Source: a virus. From it: DNA of 64,000 nucleotides. The stretch lies in IMG/VR virus record IMGVR_UViG_3300043395_000996, positions 62,001 to 126,000 of that record; one strand, written 5' to 3'. The translations under genes were made by a program, and so were the position numbers. Shown piece after piece: positions 54,261-62,504 of this stretch. The notes beneath the pieces are model-generated. The model searched no databases and was not told the DNA's origin. It saw nothing but the letters and a program-made list of their open reading frames with translations. Positions within the stretch are counted from its first letter, which is position 1. Every line of letters begins with the position of its first letter.

Positions 54261-55363
54261 TATAAATCTATAAATTTACCAGTTATCGAAATTTCATCAG
54301 TTGGAGTTACATTAAATCCTAAATTAGCGGTAATAAAATTTATACCCAAAGAATTTGATGCCATTGTTACATTAAAATGCGTTGTATGATAATAACGTAC
54401 ACCATTTATGTAAACTCTAATATCATATGTTGTATCGGAAAGTACAATTCCACCCGTTACAATTGACATTAATGATGTTGGTGTTTTTATAGGTTTAATA
54501 TTTGAAAATGTTATTGTGTTATTAATTGTAGGATTTTGTATCTTACTATTATTCAAAGATAAGAAATCTATCAAATCTTTATTATCGTAATATGGAGAAG
54601 TTGTTGTTAAAAATCCTTCCAATCTACCATTTGCTGTCATATCGGTTTCGGTGGTAACTACAACTTTTCTAGTGCTTATAGATTTTTTTGTAGTAGATTC
54701 TCCATCGAATTTTTCTGGCAATAAATAAGCATTTACATTTAATGAAAATTCCACTCTATTAATTCTATTAGTTCCTTCTCCTACTTCGTTTACTACATTG
54801 TAATCCGTTACTAAAGTTCTAAACTTAAATTTATCTTTTGAACCCCAATATTGCGATGTGAAATTTAATGCTTCAATTACTGCATTTAATTGTTCTGTAT
54901 AATCTGTCCAAACCATACATTCATATGATATTTGAACATATTCCGGCATCATAATATTATATAATTCCAATTTTGGTTTTGTAGCTCCACCAAATGCTGT
55001 AAATCTATCATATCTATTATCTTTTGAATACTTTGTTACTGTTGGATACGAAACATGTCTATTCAACATAGGCATAGTATCATCCTTTGCAATAGATGTT
55101 CTACGAATCATCATTAAAGGTAATTGAATTTTACCTTTTGCATCTCTAAAAACGCCATCTCTTCTGGCTCCTTTCCATCTTTCGGAATTACCATATATAA
55201 CCGGAATACTAACGGATTTACCATTATAATCTAATTTTGGTAAAACAGTTTCTTCCAAATATGTCATCATAGCATAATCTACATCAAAAAGAGATACACT
55301 CTTTTTAACATCCCCATCATTTGACTTTATTTGGGTGGCTCTATTTATTTTATTTGATGCCAT
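54260..55363 (-). CDS. 15: Tail terminator/sheath stabiliser, gp15-like
   Basis: A 367-residue protein resembling T4 gp15, which caps the tail tube and sheath and joins the neck. Matching segments are SVSIPVIYGNSERW, GKIQLPLMMIRRTSIAKDD, IMMPEYVQISYECMVWTDYT with EQLNAVIEALN, and RVEFSLNVNAYLLPE. It is longer than T4 gp15 (272) by a C-terminal beta-rich extension. The gene order gp13-gp14-gp15 follows T4. Confidence 0.8.
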   Translation of the reverse strand: MASNKINRATQIKSNDGDVKKSVSLFDVDYAMMTYLEETVLPKLDYNGKSVSIPVIYGNSERWKGARRDGVFRDAKGKIQLPLMMIRRTSIAKDDTMPMLNRHVSYPTVTKYSKDNRYDRFTAFGGATKPKLELYNIMMPEYVQISYECMVWTDYTEQLNAVIEALNFTSQYWGSKDKFKFRTLVTDYNVVNEVGEGTNRINRVEFSLNVNAYLLPEKFDGESTTKKSISTRKVVVTTETDMTANGRLEGFLTTTSPYYDNKDLIDFLSLNNSKIQNPTINNTITFSNIKPIKTPTSLMSIVTGGIVLSDTTYDIRVYINGVRYYHTTHFNVTMASNSLGINFITANLGFNVTPTDEISITGKFIDL

Positions 55364-55365
55364 AA

Positions 55366-55833
55366 TTAATCTATTCTTTCTTCAATATTTAATTGTGATT
55401 TTGGGACCATAAATGTAGAACATACGATACTCCAAGTTTTTTCAGAATTAGCGCCCGGCATACCACCTACAAATTGAACTTCATTTGTATTATCAATTTC
55501 ATAGTATGATTCATCAAAGTGTATTACATCACCAATTTCGGGATAAATACCTCTTTCTCTACACAATTCTCTATCAAATTTAAATTCTATGTTTTGATTA
55601 GTATCTGCACCAAATCCTTCGTAGTTTACACTTTCAGGCTCTTTATCAATTAATACATACAATTCAACACCGGGATACCAAGTTTTATTTAAAGATTCTC
55701 CATATATGTTTACTTTTGTTTCATTTACATTTATTTTAAACAAAACGCAAGTATTTTGGATGACTGTATCAACCAATTCTCTGGCAAAACTTCTAAATAA
55801 ATCTATATCTCTACCTACTAAAAACTTTGGCAT
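55366..55833 (-). CDS. 14: Neck protein, gp14-like
   Basis: A 155-residue head-completion (neck) protein. KFDRELCRERGIYPEIGDVI followed by HFDESYYEIDNTNEVQFVGG resembles the core of T4 gp14. It is shorter than T4 gp14 (256). Two bases separate it from the gp15-like gene and one base from gp13. Confidence 0.7.
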   Translation of the reverse strand: MPKFLVGRDIDLFRSFARELVDTVIQNTCVLFKINVNETKVNIYGESLNKTWYPGVELYVLIDKEPESVNYEGFGADTNQNIEFKFDRELCRERGIYPEIGDVIHFDESYYEIDNTNEVQFVGGMPGANSEKTWSIVCSTFMVPKSQLNIEERID

Positions 55834-55834
55834 A

Positions 55835-57025
55835 TTATCCTACATATATTTTTAAAGGAACTTTTCTTAACATTTCTTGGTGGTGAGTTGATTCGTGTGC
55901 TTGCTTTTCAAACACATTTTTTCTACTCATTTCTTCCAAATTTTCTCTCAATTGAGTTACCAACGCATCTTTTTCAACCTGTGCTTCTGCTCTCAATGCT
56001 GCACCATCCAATGATACTTCGCCATCTGGAATTGGAACTGAATTATATTTTTCTCTAATTGCTCCCAATAATTCTTTTGAAAGAGCCAATGTATATTTTC
56101 TAATCCATTGTTTTCCAACTTCATTTATGTTAGAATATTGGATAAAATTATATGGAATATCGGAATAGTCTGAAAGAGAATCAGGTTGAATAGTTTGAGA
56201 ATCATGCTCAAACTCATCTCTACTCATATATTCAAAATATATTTTTTGAGCAGTTCTAGCGGTTGGTATTGGGAATATTTCTAATTTGTTATTTACAATA
56301 CCAAAACTATATTGAGATTTACGGATGTTATCATTGAATTCAATTTCTTGCATTCTTAATACATCTTCGTAAATTGGCATTAATAAAAATTGTGCAGCCG
56401 GAGAATATGAACCAAATCCCATTTCATCTAGTAAATTCAATGTACCCTGTCCACCAACGGAATACGGGTCAAAGAAACGTTGAATTGCAGGAGTTGCTTC
56501 ATAAAATACCTTTGTTACATCAATTCGAGAACCGCTTGTAAATATATCTGTAAATGATGCAGATGTTTCTACATCAATTGCTTCAGTTAATAAATCATAT
56601 CTTTGTCTACCTATTTCAACATCTATGTATGCTTTCTTTATATCAACATTACCACCAACACCCGCTTGTGTTCCATATTGTTGAGCCATACGAATAGCCG
56701 TAGGTAAGAACGAACCATCTACCAATGTTTGTGAAAAGTTTTGATTTGCACCTTTACGTTGGCCTCTTAAAACATCAACGTTGTTACGAAGATTGAATTG
56801 ATTTACCTGTGCAGAATATTCAGATGTTGCTTCTTCGAAACAAGCCCAAATTTGTTCATTATCCAATTCTACGTTTACAATAGGGTATCCCAATCTTTTT
56901 GCTACCCAAACTGATGTTTTTGGTGCATCGGCTGTAAATTGAGAATCCGCATCATAAATACCAAATGGCGTAGATGAACCCGAAACGAAAGTACCTGAAC
57001 CTGACCAATATGTGTTTACGGACAT
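55835..57025 (-). CDS. 13: Neck protein, gp13-like
   Basis: A 396-residue neck/head-completion protein. VAKRLGYPIVNVELDNEQIW near the N-terminus and GKQWIRKYTLALSKELLGAI, then REKYNSVPIPDGEVSLDGAAL, match the connector core of gp13-type proteins. The C-terminal 60 residues are helical and charged. It leads the gp13-14-15 operon and has a late box 27 bases before its ATG. Confidence 0.8.
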   Translation of the reverse strand: MSVNTYWSGSGTFVSGSSTPFGIYDADSQFTADAPKTSVWVAKRLGYPIVNVELDNEQIWACFEEATSEYSAQVNQFNLRNNVDVLRGQRKGANQNFSQTLVDGSFLPTAIRMAQQYGTQAGVGGNVDIKKAYIDVEIGRQRYDLLTEAIDVETSASFTDIFTSGSRIDVTKVFYEATPAIQRFFDPYSVGGQGTLNLLDEMGFGSYSPAAQFLLMPIYEDVLRMQEIEFNDNIRKSQYSFGIVNNKLEIFPIPTARTAQKIYFEYMSRDEFEHDSQTIQPDSLSDYSDIPYNFIQYSNINEVGKQWIRKYTLALSKELLGAIREKYNSVPIPDGEVSLDGAALRAEAQVEKDALVTQLRENLEEMSRKNVFEKQAHESTHHQEMLRKVPLKIYVG

Positions 57026-57051
57026 AATACGATTTTTATAAGTTTATTTAC

Positions 57052-57060
57052 TATAAATAT
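57052..57060 (-). promoter_or_regulatory. Candidate late promoter box
   Basis: Sense strand TATATTTATAG, 27 bases before the gp13-like ATG and directly after the capsid terminator. Confidence 0.5.
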
Positions 57061-57066
57061 AAAAAT

Positions 57067-57096
57067 AAAAAAAGAGTGGATATTTCTACCCACTCT
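57067..57096 (-). terminator. Terminator after major capsid gene
   Basis: Sense strand AGAGTGG...CCACTCT stem (57096-57090 with 57079-57073) followed by TTTTTTTATTTT. It ends the head transcript just after gp23. Confidence 0.85.
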
Positions 57097-57138
57097 TTTA
57101 TTTTATAAAGTTTATTAACCTTATCTTTTACTCAAAGA

Positions 57139-58752
57139 TTAAAGAGTTTCTAAACCATCAACGATAATCTTACCGTAGAACTCTGGTCTTACGATTTTCT
57201 TAGCGTATCTAGTCATCACACCTCTTCTTGGAGTGAAGTTGATTGGGTCATAAACTAAAGGAGTCATAATCAACGGAACATATGGAGCGTAAACAGCACC
57301 TGTTTCGAAGAAGTTAGAACCTTTGAAACCTAATAAGATTACGTTTTCAGTCATATAAGGATTCTTATAAACATCGTATCTATTAGAGATTGAACCGATG
57401 TTAGTTACACCTGCTGCGAATTGCATTGCATCCTTACCAGGATTTGCAGAGAAACCATTCATTGATTCTAAAATAGTTGCTACGTTTGGAGATACAACGA
57501 TGAAGTTTGCACCACCTCTCATAGTTAATTGGTGAATCTTGTTAGATATCTTTTGTAATTTGATACCTAAAGTTTGATACCAAGTGTTCTTTGTGTAAGC
57601 ACCTGCTGCTACTGCAGTTGAATCAGCTGCGAAACCAGCACCTGTCCAATCGTATCCAACTCTTGCAGACCAGTATTCAGTAGAGAATGCGTTTTGCTGT
57701 AACATCTCTAAAATTTCTAAATCAATCTCTAAAGAGATGTATTCAGATAACATTTGAGTTAATTCAGCTTCTGCATCTACAGAGTGGTATGCGTTTAAGT
57801 CTTGCGCTAATTCAGGAGTCCAAATTGCTTTCAACTTACGAGTCTTAGCCACGATAGGCTCAGATTTCAATTCTAATTCAACTTCTGGGATAGGTAAGTC
57901 AGCACCTCTATCTTCGAAATCACCACGAGAAATATCAGTTGGTTGTTTGTGGTATGCTAAAGTAGCACCTACAGTACCAAAAATTGTGTTAGCTGCTGCT
58001 ACTTTCGCAACGAAAGTTACGTTTGTACCTTCAACAGATGTAAATTCAGGATATAAAGTGAAACCTGAACCAGATTGTGCTAAATCAAATGCTCTAGCAC
58101 CATTGAAATCAGCATCATCAGGTAATGCTACAGTCAAAGTCTTAACTTTGTCAGCTGCAAATGCTGCAGAGAACGCTGAATCAACCAAGTTGTAGTTAAT
58201 ATCTGATAAAGATGCAGATGCAACAGTTGCGTTTTTAGCTACTGCTGAATCGTTGATTGTGTATCCGAAACGTCCTGCTCCGTATAATCCACCTTCAGCT
58301 GCTTGAGTAGAACCCAATTTGTTACCAGCTGGAGATAAAGAATCTTTACCGAAAGTACCGCCGTTACCGAACATTGATGAATTTTGAGCTGGTCTACCTG
58401 TATCAGTGTCAGTACCATACTTGAAATCCATATAGAAAATAAGACCTGAAGGTAAGTTCATTGGTTGAACTGAAACGAATTCTTTCGCTGCAATTGAACC
58501 GAAGATTCTTCTTACCAATGGTAAAGCTACACCAGCCCACTCTTCAGAACCTGCTGAAGTACCTGTTCTTGTAGCCTCATCTAATAATTGCTTAGCTTGG
58601 TTTTCTAACATTACTGCCATACCATGCTTGTTTGTTTCAGACTTAACGCCTTCTAACAAACCTGTTTTTTCCCACTTTGCTTTCAAACCTCTAGTTTGCT
58701 CAAGCATTAATGACTGTGGGTTTTTTCCTGTCATAATTGATTTTAAATTCAT
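57139..58752 (-). CDS. 23: Major capsid protein gp23-like
   Basis: A 537-residue major head protein, close in length to T4 gp23 (521). GVALPLVRRIFGSIAAKEFV followed by SVQPMNLPSGLIFYMDFKYG is the conserved gp23 core, and the C-terminal FTPRRGVMTRYAKKIVRPEF is also typical. The N-terminal 65 residues form the helical piece removed by the gp21 protease in T4; the segment VMLENQAKQLLDEATR could hold the cut. It is followed by a terminator and preceded by the scaffold. Confidence 0.97.
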   Translation of the reverse strand: MNLKSIMTGKNPQSLMLEQTRGLKAKWEKTGLLEGVKSETNKHGMAVMLENQAKQLLDEATRTGTSAGSEEWAGVALPLVRRIFGSIAAKEFVSVQPMNLPSGLIFYMDFKYGTDTDTGRPAQNSSMFGNGGTFGKDSLSPAGNKLGSTQAAEGGLYGAGRFGYTINDSAVAKNATVASASLSDINYNLVDSAFSAAFAADKVKTLTVALPDDADFNGARAFDLAQSGSGFTLYPEFTSVEGTNVTFVAKVAAANTIFGTVGATLAYHKQPTDISRGDFEDRGADLPIPEVELELKSEPIVAKTRKLKAIWTPELAQDLNAYHSVDAEAELTQMLSEYISLEIDLEILEMLQQNAFSTEYWSARVGYDWTGAGFAADSTAVAAGAYTKNTWYQTLGIKLQKISNKIHQLTMRGGANFIVVSPNVATILESMNGFSANPGKDAMQFAAGVTNIGSISNRYDVYKNPYMTENVILLGFKGSNFFETGAVYAPYVPLIMTPLVYDPINFTPRRGVMTRYAKKIVRPEFYGKIIVDGLETL

Positions 58753-58783
58753 TTTTATTTTTTTTTAAATTTTTTTACAAAAA

Positions 58784-60022
58784 TTACTTAATGATACCTG
58801 CTAATTTTCTAAATCTTTCAGAGAAATCTGCTGATTCTGCAATTACTTGCTTAGCTGCTTTTGGTGCAGTTGATTTAACTGCTTTAGAAGCGATTCCTTC
58901 AGAGATAGCTTTTTTAGCTGGTTTGTTATTTGAAGTATATTTGAAGTTCTCTGCTAATGTAGAGAATACCAATTTAACCTCTCTAACTGATTTAGTTCTA
59001 TCCAAAGTTTCAATCACTTTAACTTTTTGTTCGTTAGTCATGTTGTGTGCTCTGAATAATTTGTTTGCGAATAACAACTTAGCGTTCAATAAGTTCACTT
59101 CGTTGATAGTCTTTTGTAATGATTTGATAGTTTTGTAAGCTTCTTCTAATTCAGCTTCTTTTTCTGATTCTTCAGCTTCGTCTACTTTCTCACCATCTTT
59201 CATATCAGCTTCCATTTCTCTTAAAATTTCTTCCAAGTCAACTTCATCTGATTCTTCTTCTTCGTTAGTTACAACAACTTTAGGTGTTTCACCTTTATCA
59301 GTTCCAGCTTCAGAACCATCTGCTAAGTCTTCAGCGATTGCTGGTTGCTCTTCTGCAGGCATTTCTTCTTCTGAACCTTCTTCATCACCTAATTGTGCTT
59401 CTAACTCTCTGATGATAGCTTCTAAATCCATGTCATCTTCAGTTGATTCTTCTTCATCACCTGTTGGCATGTAATCTTCGCCTTCACCTTCTGATGCGAA
59501 TGGGTCAGCTTCTGCTCCCATATCATCACCACCTTCTGCTGCATCTGCTGCGAAAGGATTTTCTTCTTCTGAACCTTCACCTTCTAATTCTGCCAATCTC
59601 GCTCTTAATTCTGCGATTTCTGCATCTTTAGAATCTGCTTCAGGTTCTGCTTCCATACCGAACTCATCTTCTTCGTTGATATCTGCTACTTTAGTGTAGT
59701 CAGTACCAGCTTGTTCTGGCTTACCACTATCTTTAGTTACACCTACTGATAAATCAGTATCCGCATCTAATGTTGGTGTTGCACCAGGAGTTTCGGCATA
59801 TCCAGCTTCTACTTTAGAACCGATTCCTGTTGAATCCAATTCTTCATCAACTTGCTCCTCATCACCTTCCATTTCAGCTTCAGCTCTCAACTTTTGAGTC
59901 AACATAGACTGAAGTCTTGGTGTAAAGGCTTCTTCAAGAGCAAGCTTTGCGTTAGCCAATGCAGTTTCTTTAACCGCTTTAGCATCTGCGATTGCTTCTT
60001 TTAACAATTTTGAATTTGCCAT
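58784..60022 (-). CDS. 22: Prohead scaffold core protein gp22-like
   Basis: A 412-residue very acidic protein. An N-terminal helix (AIADAKAVKETALANAKLAL) and a C-terminal basic helical part (KTINEVNLLNAKLLFANKLF, ERFRKLAGI) flank a long Glu/Asp-rich, low-complexity middle. Gene position between gp21 and gp23, together with the acidic composition and the conserved LNAKLLFANKLF stretch, identifies the gp22-type scaffold, although the protein is longer than T4 gp22 (269). It would be degraded by gp21 during maturation. Confidence 0.85.
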   Translation of the reverse strand: MANSKLLKEAIADAKAVKETALANAKLALEEAFTPRLQSMLTQKLRAEAEMEGDEEQVDEELDSTGIGSKVEAGYAETPGATPTLDADTDLSVGVTKDSGKPEQAGTDYTKVADINEEDEFGMEAEPEADSKDAEIAELRARLAELEGEGSEEENPFAADAAEGGDDMGAEADPFASEGEGEDYMPTGDEEESTEDDMDLEAIIRELEAQLGDEEGSEEEMPAEEQPAIAEDLADGSEAGTDKGETPKVVVTNEEEESDEVDLEEILREMEADMKDGEKVDEAEESEKEAELEEAYKTIKSLQKTINEVNLLNAKLLFANKLFRAHNMTNEQKVKVIETLDRTKSVREVKLVFSTLAENFKYTSNNKPAKKAISEGIASKAVKSTAPKAAKQVIAESADFSERFRKLAGIIK

Positions 60023-60140
60023 TTTTTTTTGATTTTTGTTCCTGTGAAGTTATTGTAATTGTGGAACTTCAATGATATTATATTGGTTGTTCGGTCACAC
60101 CTTATAGAGAAGGGTATTCATTAACCAACTATGTTTTAAT

Positions 60141-60167
60141 CAAAAAATCCCAAATTAGTTGGGATAT
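60141..60167 (-). terminator. Terminator after bS21 gene
   Basis: Sense strand ATCCCAA-CTAAT-TTGGGAT followed by TTTTTTG. It lies 40 bases after the bS21 stop, so the scaffold-capsid message probably starts separately in the 60022-60140 gap, where a degenerate late box is the only signal (around 60171-60185, just upstream of the hairpin). Confidence 0.75.
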
Positions 60168-60207
60168 TTGAAAATAAATATATAAATTTTTTAGAAAACT
60201 AAAGAAA

Positions 60208-60405
60208 TTAATTGTTTTTATCAAAAATTTTCTTAAATTTCTCTACTCTAGCTACTTTTAGCTTTTGTTTTCGTTTGGTAACTGATGGTTTTTCGAATTC
60301 TTTTCTATCTCTTAATGATTCGATTTGCTTAACACTTTTTACTTTACTTTTGTAAACTTTAAGTGCTCTATCTACATTTCCATCTTTTACATCAATGATT
60401 AACAT
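60208..60405 (-). CDS. rpsU: Ribosomal protein bS21 homologue
   Basis: A 65-residue bS21: MLIIDVKDGNVDRALKVYKS at the N-terminus, LRDRKEFEKPSVTKRKQK in the middle and a basic helical tail. This matches cellular S21 (ALxxxK, LRxRxxFEKPS) along the whole length. Phages of several groups carry bS21, which can replace the host copy in ribosomes. In Bacteroidota bS21 helps hide the anti-Shine-Dalgarno end of 16S rRNA. No Shine-Dalgarno sequence precedes this ATG (sense upstream CCACCAATAATACGTT). It is encoded in the head gene run, so it is probably made late. Confidence 0.9.
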   Translation of the reverse strand: MLIIDVKDGNVDRALKVYKSKVKSVKQIESLRDRKEFEKPSVTKRKQKLKVARVEKFKKIFDKNN

Positions 60406-60411
60406 AACGTA

Positions 60412-60783
60412 TTATTGGTGGTTTACTAATTTATATTTTGTAGAATATAATAATTCTTCAATATTATCAATTTGATTTTGTAAATAAGATGCTTGTAATT
60501 TTTCATCTTTTCTTAACTTATCTAATGCTACACATAATTTTTCAAAATAAGAAATTATGTTTTTAATATCGTTATTTGTATCCAATCCACTTACAGGTTG
60601 TAATTTAATCAAACCATATTTACCCTGATAAGATTCTACTAAACCATCTATGATACCACCAATTGAATCATAGTATTCACCTAATGCTTCATGTGCTGAA
60701 TGCGCTCCAATTCCTTTAACTCCTAAATGAAAAGCGTGCGCTTGAGTTCTACTATGTAAAAATAATGATGCTAATTGTTCCAT
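60412..60783 (-). CDS. Dps/ferritin-like helical protein
   Basis: A 123-residue helical protein. LASLFLHSRTQAHAFHLGVK followed by GIGAHSAHEALGEYYDSIGG has the histidine/glutamate pattern of the Dps and ferritin-like helix bundle (AHxFHLxxKGxGAHxxxxxxxExYD). Such proteins occur in many T4-like phages (DUF5856 type). Whether it binds iron is not known. The ATG at 60783 is chosen because the longer ORF overlaps the preceding gene; the gap is then five bases. Confidence 0.6.
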   Translation of the reverse strand: MEQLASLFLHSRTQAHAFHLGVKGIGAHSAHEALGEYYDSIGGIIDGLVESYQGKYGLIKLQPVSGLDTNNDIKNIISYFEKLCVALDKLRKDEKLQASYLQNQIDNIEELLYSTKYKLVNHQ

Positions 60784-60788
60784 TTTAA

Positions 60789-61226
60789 TTATTTTAATTT
60801 TTCGCAAGTTTTACATTCTTGTAATCCTAATCTTTGTTTCATTACATCTTCAGTTACTTCAGCTATTTCAAAGTATCTATTTAATACATGCCCCATATCT
60901 TCATAAAGAGCTTCTAATCTTTGTTCTTGTGCTTTAGCTTCTAAAGATTCTTTTTGGAATTTTTCATGCAATGCTTTCAATTCTTTCATATTACGTTTAA
61001 TAGTTACTCTATCAAACCAATCACCACCTTCTCTTAAAGTATATTCTTGTGCAGCATCTGCAATACCACCCAATGTTTCGGCAATATTTCTGATATCGGA
61101 TTTTCTATTCATTTGCTCTCTAAATTGACCAAATGTAGAAATTATTTCCAAAAAATGTTTCTTAATATCAGTAGGTAATTGCTGATATGCTTCCTCTTCT
61201 TTAAGTAAATCTTTTAAACGTATCAT
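60789..61226 (-). CDS. Hypothetical helical protein
   Basis: A 145-residue helical protein starting MIRLKDLLKEEEAYQQLPTD. The start resembles the leader region of the EF-hand protein at 62505-63026 (both have an xYQQL block after a short charged helix). It contains a CKTC pair at the C-terminus. Head-region position; function unknown. Confidence 0.65.
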   Translation of the reverse strand: MIRLKDLLKEEEAYQQLPTDIKKHFLEIISTFGQFREQMNRKSDIRNIAETLGGIADAAQEYTLREGGDWFDRVTIKRNMKELKALHEKFQKESLEAKAQEQRLEALYEDMGHVLNRYFEIAEVTEDVMKQRLGLQECKTCEKLK

Positions 61227-61232
61227 ATTATA

Positions 61233-61496
61233 TTATTTATGAGCGATTTTATATTTTTTCAATCTTTGAACCGCTTGTTGTAAATCTTGCGGAGTCATAC
61301 CCAATGCATCTACTAATTTAGCCATTACCAATTGTTCTTTTCTTTTTGGTAAATTATATCCCTTAATTACTTCCAATGCTCTATCCAAAAATTTTTCAAC
61401 TTTTGCAGGAATTGTTACATCCATATCCTCCAAATCTTCGTTGATTTTAGCTACTGGCTCATAAGTGTTTACTGGCATTAAGTTTACTAATTTCAT
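61233..61496 (-). CDS. Small head-region protein with MKLVNLMP leader
   Basis: An 87-residue helical protein starting MKLVNLMPVNTYEPVA, a leader shared with 21498-21974. The body (KVEKFLDRALEVIKGYNLPK and MAKLVDALGMTPQDLQQAVQ) is a small helical bundle. It is encoded seven bases downstream of the gp21 protease, so the leader could be a capsid-targeting tag cut by gp21; that is inference. Confidence 0.65.
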   Translation of the reverse strand: MKLVNLMPVNTYEPVAKINEDLEDMDVTIPAKVEKFLDRALEVIKGYNLPKRKEQLVMAKLVDALGMTPQDLQQAVQRLKKYKIAHK

Positions 61497-61503
61497 ATTT
61501 TTA

Positions 61504-62094
61504 TTAGTTTAATTCAATTATAATTTCTCTCATCAAGTCTTGTGCTTTGCAGAATTTTCCACATTCTTCTGCAACTTTAGCCCATTGTTTTGATTCGTTC
61601 ATTGGTGCCATAAATGCTCCATGTGTAGATGGATTGGAAACAAAATCCCATCCAACTAATTCAAAATCTTCCTGAACCATTACAGTACCATCGGAAAGTT
61701 CTTTTACTGAACCCAATCCTCTCGATGAAATCCCTAAACGAATGTTGTTTTTTAATAATTCTTTTAAGATGTTACCAGATGGAGTTGAAAGAATTTCCAC
61801 TACACCAACTACGTCATCCCCATCCCATCCAATTTCTCTGATGTTATGTGATACGTTTTTTAAGTTGATTACGGGAGAATCTGGATGGTCTAATTCACCC
61901 AATGCTCTTCTTTCTTTAATAAGTTGCTCATACTTCTTACACTCTCTTTCCAAAATTTCTTTTGGATATCTTCTGTGGTTTTGATTTGGAGCACCAGCTC
62001 TTTGAAGAATACCCTTAACTAAATAAGTTCCGTTTTCTTCTTGCTGAAGTTTTGCTTCAAACAAATGAGTTTCTATTAATAATCCCTTATTCAT
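61504..62094 (-). CDS. 21: Prohead protease gp21-like
   Basis: A 196-residue prohead core protease, near T4 gp21 in size (212). Visible are the GELDHPDSPV motif (catalytic His70) and LGISSRGLGSV (catalytic Ser123 or 124), the serine-type active site of the family, and VGWDFVSNPSTHGAFM near the C-terminus. It cleaves capsid and scaffold proteins during prohead maturation. Confidence 0.95.
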   Translation of the reverse strand: MNKGLLIETHLFEAKLQQEENGTYLVKGILQRAGAPNQNHRRYPKEILERECKKYEQLIKERRALGELDHPDSPVINLKNVSHNIREIGWDGDDVVGVVEILSTPSGNILKELLKNNIRLGISSRGLGSVKELSDGTVMVQEDFELVGWDFVSNPSTHGAFMAPMNESKQWAKVAEECGKFCKAQDLMREIIIELN

Positions 62095-62424
62095 CTATTT
62101 CAAATCTTTTTTTACTTTTTCTATCACTTTACCACTATGCTGTGACCAAGTTTTTAAGAAAATGGTTTTTAATTCATTTTCTAATTCCGTTTCAGTTACC
62201 TCACCATTTGTACTATCAGAACCTTTGGTTATTTGAGTTTGTACATATGGTAATTTAACCATTTTAGATGCTATTGAATCATCGATACCTTTTTTGTTAT
62301 CTAATAATTTAACAACATCATCTATAAATTTTTTATTAGATTCCAATGAACCCAATATTTTTTCTAAAACTTTCTTTGTTTCTTTTTTATTACCCATTAA
62401 ATAGTTTATTCCGTTTCCAGCCAA
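62095..62424 (-). CDS. Hypothetical head-region protein, start uncertain
   Basis: A protein of at least 109 residues with a charged helical body (KKETKKVLEKILGSLESNKK). The first usable start is TTG at 62424 or an ATG at residue 10. The frame stays open further upstream to a run of 11 A and encodes a hydrophobic segment (AFDIVATVGTILIAKVIFYY) that looks like a membrane helix, but with no ATG, GTG or TTG. It therefore may be produced as a -1 frameshift extension of the upstream EF-hand protein. It abuts the gp21 gene. Confidence 0.5.
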   Translation of the reverse strand: MAGNGINYLMGNKKETKKVLEKILGSLESNKKFIDDVVKLLDNKKGIDDSIASKMVKLPYVQTQITKGSDSTNGEVTETELENELKTIFLKTWSQHSGKVIEKVKKDLK

Positions 62425-62504
62425 TTCTATTAAGTAATAAAAAATAACTTTAGCAATTAAAATAGTACCAACAGTTGCTACTATATCAAATGCTAAATCC
62501 TCAT

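Noticed and set aside
22016-57060. Plus-strand TATAAATA motifs as T4-type late promoters
   Set aside because: They match T4 late boxes in sequence but point away from all genes; no plus-strand genes exist to be driven. The sense-strand ATATTTATA reading is kept instead.
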